A stretch of DNA of 46,022 nt, taken from NCBI GenBank assembly GCA_034190085.1, contig JAXHTS010000045.1:1-46022 (forward strand), read 5' to 3'. Shown here piece after piece: positions 45,422-46,022 of the stretch (position 1 is its first letter; each line of letters starts with the position of its first letter). The notes under the pieces were generated by a model, which ran no database searches, was not told the origin of the DNA, and was given only the letters and a program-made list of their open reading frames with translations. The position numbers and the translations under genes are program-made. This stretch comes from Spirochaetota bacterium (GTDB lineage Bacteria > Spirochaetota > UBA4802 > JAFGDQ01).

Positions 45422-46022
45422 AAAGATTATTGTTACCGGAGGCCCAACCCGTGAGTGGCTTGACACCGTGAGATTCCTATCAAATCCTTCCTCAGGGAAG
45501 ATGGGAGTTGCTATTGCTGATGAGGCCAGCGCTAAAGCAAGGGAGATAGTCTTTATACATGGCGCAATGGATAAAGCCCTATTAGCGAATAAATCCTATA
45601 GGATGATCGATATTGATACAACAGTTGATCTTCTAAATGCTGTACTCTCAGAGATAAGGGATAATTCTGTTTTGATCATGGCTGCTGCCCCTGCTGATTT
45701 TACCCCTATCAATAAATCAAAAACAAAGATTAAAAAGGAAAATGAAGAGCTTGTTATTAAACTAAAGAAAAATCCAGATATTCTCAAAACTGTAGCTAAA
45801 ATTCGTGCTGAAGGGGGTATTGATAATCTCTTTATTGTAGGTTTTGCCGCTGAGACAGAAGATATGGAGTTCTATGCTCTACAGAAGCTTAGAGAGAAGA
45901 ATCTGGATATGATATGCCTTAATGATGTAAGCAGATGCGATGCAGGATTTGGAACGGATACGAATGTTATCACGATATTTACAAGGAATAGGGAGCGAAT
46001 AGAGCTTCCCCTCCTATCAAAA
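45402..46022 (+). CDS. coaB: Phosphopantothenate-cysteine ligase (CoaB domain), partial at window end
   Basis: At least 207 codons, open to the last base. It joins cysteine to phosphopantothenate with CTP. Motifs seen: 'VTGGPTREWLDTVRFLSNPS' with 'SGKMG', 'MAAAPADFTP', 'KIKKE' (catalytic lysine region), 'KKNPDIL', 'GFAAETED' and 'CLNDVS'. The best start is TTG at 45402, with GAGGT 5 bases upstream, inside the end of coaC and in the +1 frame relative to it (20-base overlap). Either CoaB is a separate coupled gene, or a coaBC fusion carries a frameshift here; the ribosome site favours the first. Confidence 0.85.
   Translation, partial: MEPLRDRKIIVTGGPTREWLDTVRFLSNPSSGKMGVAIADEASAKAREIVFIHGAMDKALLANKSYRMIDIDTTVDLLNAVLSEIRDNSVLIMAAAPADFTPINKSKTKIKKENEELVIKLKKNPDILKTVAKIRAEGGIDNLFIVGFAAETEDMEFYALQKLREKNLDMICLNDVSRCDAGFGTDTNVITIFTRNRERIELPLLSK

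Overview
The window is AT-rich DNA from an anaerobic, motile bacterium, most likely a spirochaete. The main taxonomic clue is a FlaA-type periplasmic-flagellum sheath protein (20736-21413). A large chemotaxis block and glycyl-radical enzymes, which need anoxia, fit this picture. The assignment rests on motif reading and was not tested by phylogeny. No rRNA, tRNA, IS element or CRISPR array was seen.

Left end (1-6308, minus strand): a glycyl-radical enzyme locus. In transcription order it holds two small four-cysteine proteins, two small flavin split-barrel proteins, a complete glycyl-radical enzyme of the fumarate-adding (benzylsuccinate/alkylsuccinate synthase) type, a TRAP-type solute-binding protein, a small BssC-like iron-sulfur subunit, and the first 66 codons of a second, paralogous glycyl-radical enzyme that leaves the window. 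The locus suggests anaerobic activation of a hydrocarbon-like or aromatic substrate. The activating enzyme is not in the window.

6979-14121 (plus): glycogen breakdown, with an alpha-glucan phosphorylase followed by a 1475-residue protein joining a GH13 domain to a GH133 amylo-1,6-glucosidase. Next come a putative lipoprotein with a seven-repeat beta-propeller (14480-17680), an archaeal-type phosphoglycerate mutase, an SH3-domain envelope protein, and flaA on the opposite strand.

21699-24635 (plus): a promoter and a clear cobalamin riboswitch precede a three-gene unit: a TrpD-fold phosphoribosyltransferase with an altered substrate site, a 68-residue orphan, and a zinc alcohol-dehydrogenase-family protein. 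No known B12 gene is present, so this is the best candidate here for an undescribed B12-linked system. Downstream lie a candidate ~76-nt small RNA on the minus strand, tsaC/sua5 and an iron-type alcohol dehydrogenase.

27851-40749 (plus): three chemoreceptors, then cheW, cheY, a STAS protein, cheA and cheB, followed by two large coiled-coil proteins. These two share a duplicated 'I-x-G-S ... G' motif and have degenerate receptor-tip-like segments; they look like unconventional chemosensory components. cheR is absent from the window.

Right end (40921-46022): a DnaJ-domain protein (minus), a Sir2 deacylase, mutL, and coaC and coaB encoded as overlapping separate frames. coaB runs off the window.
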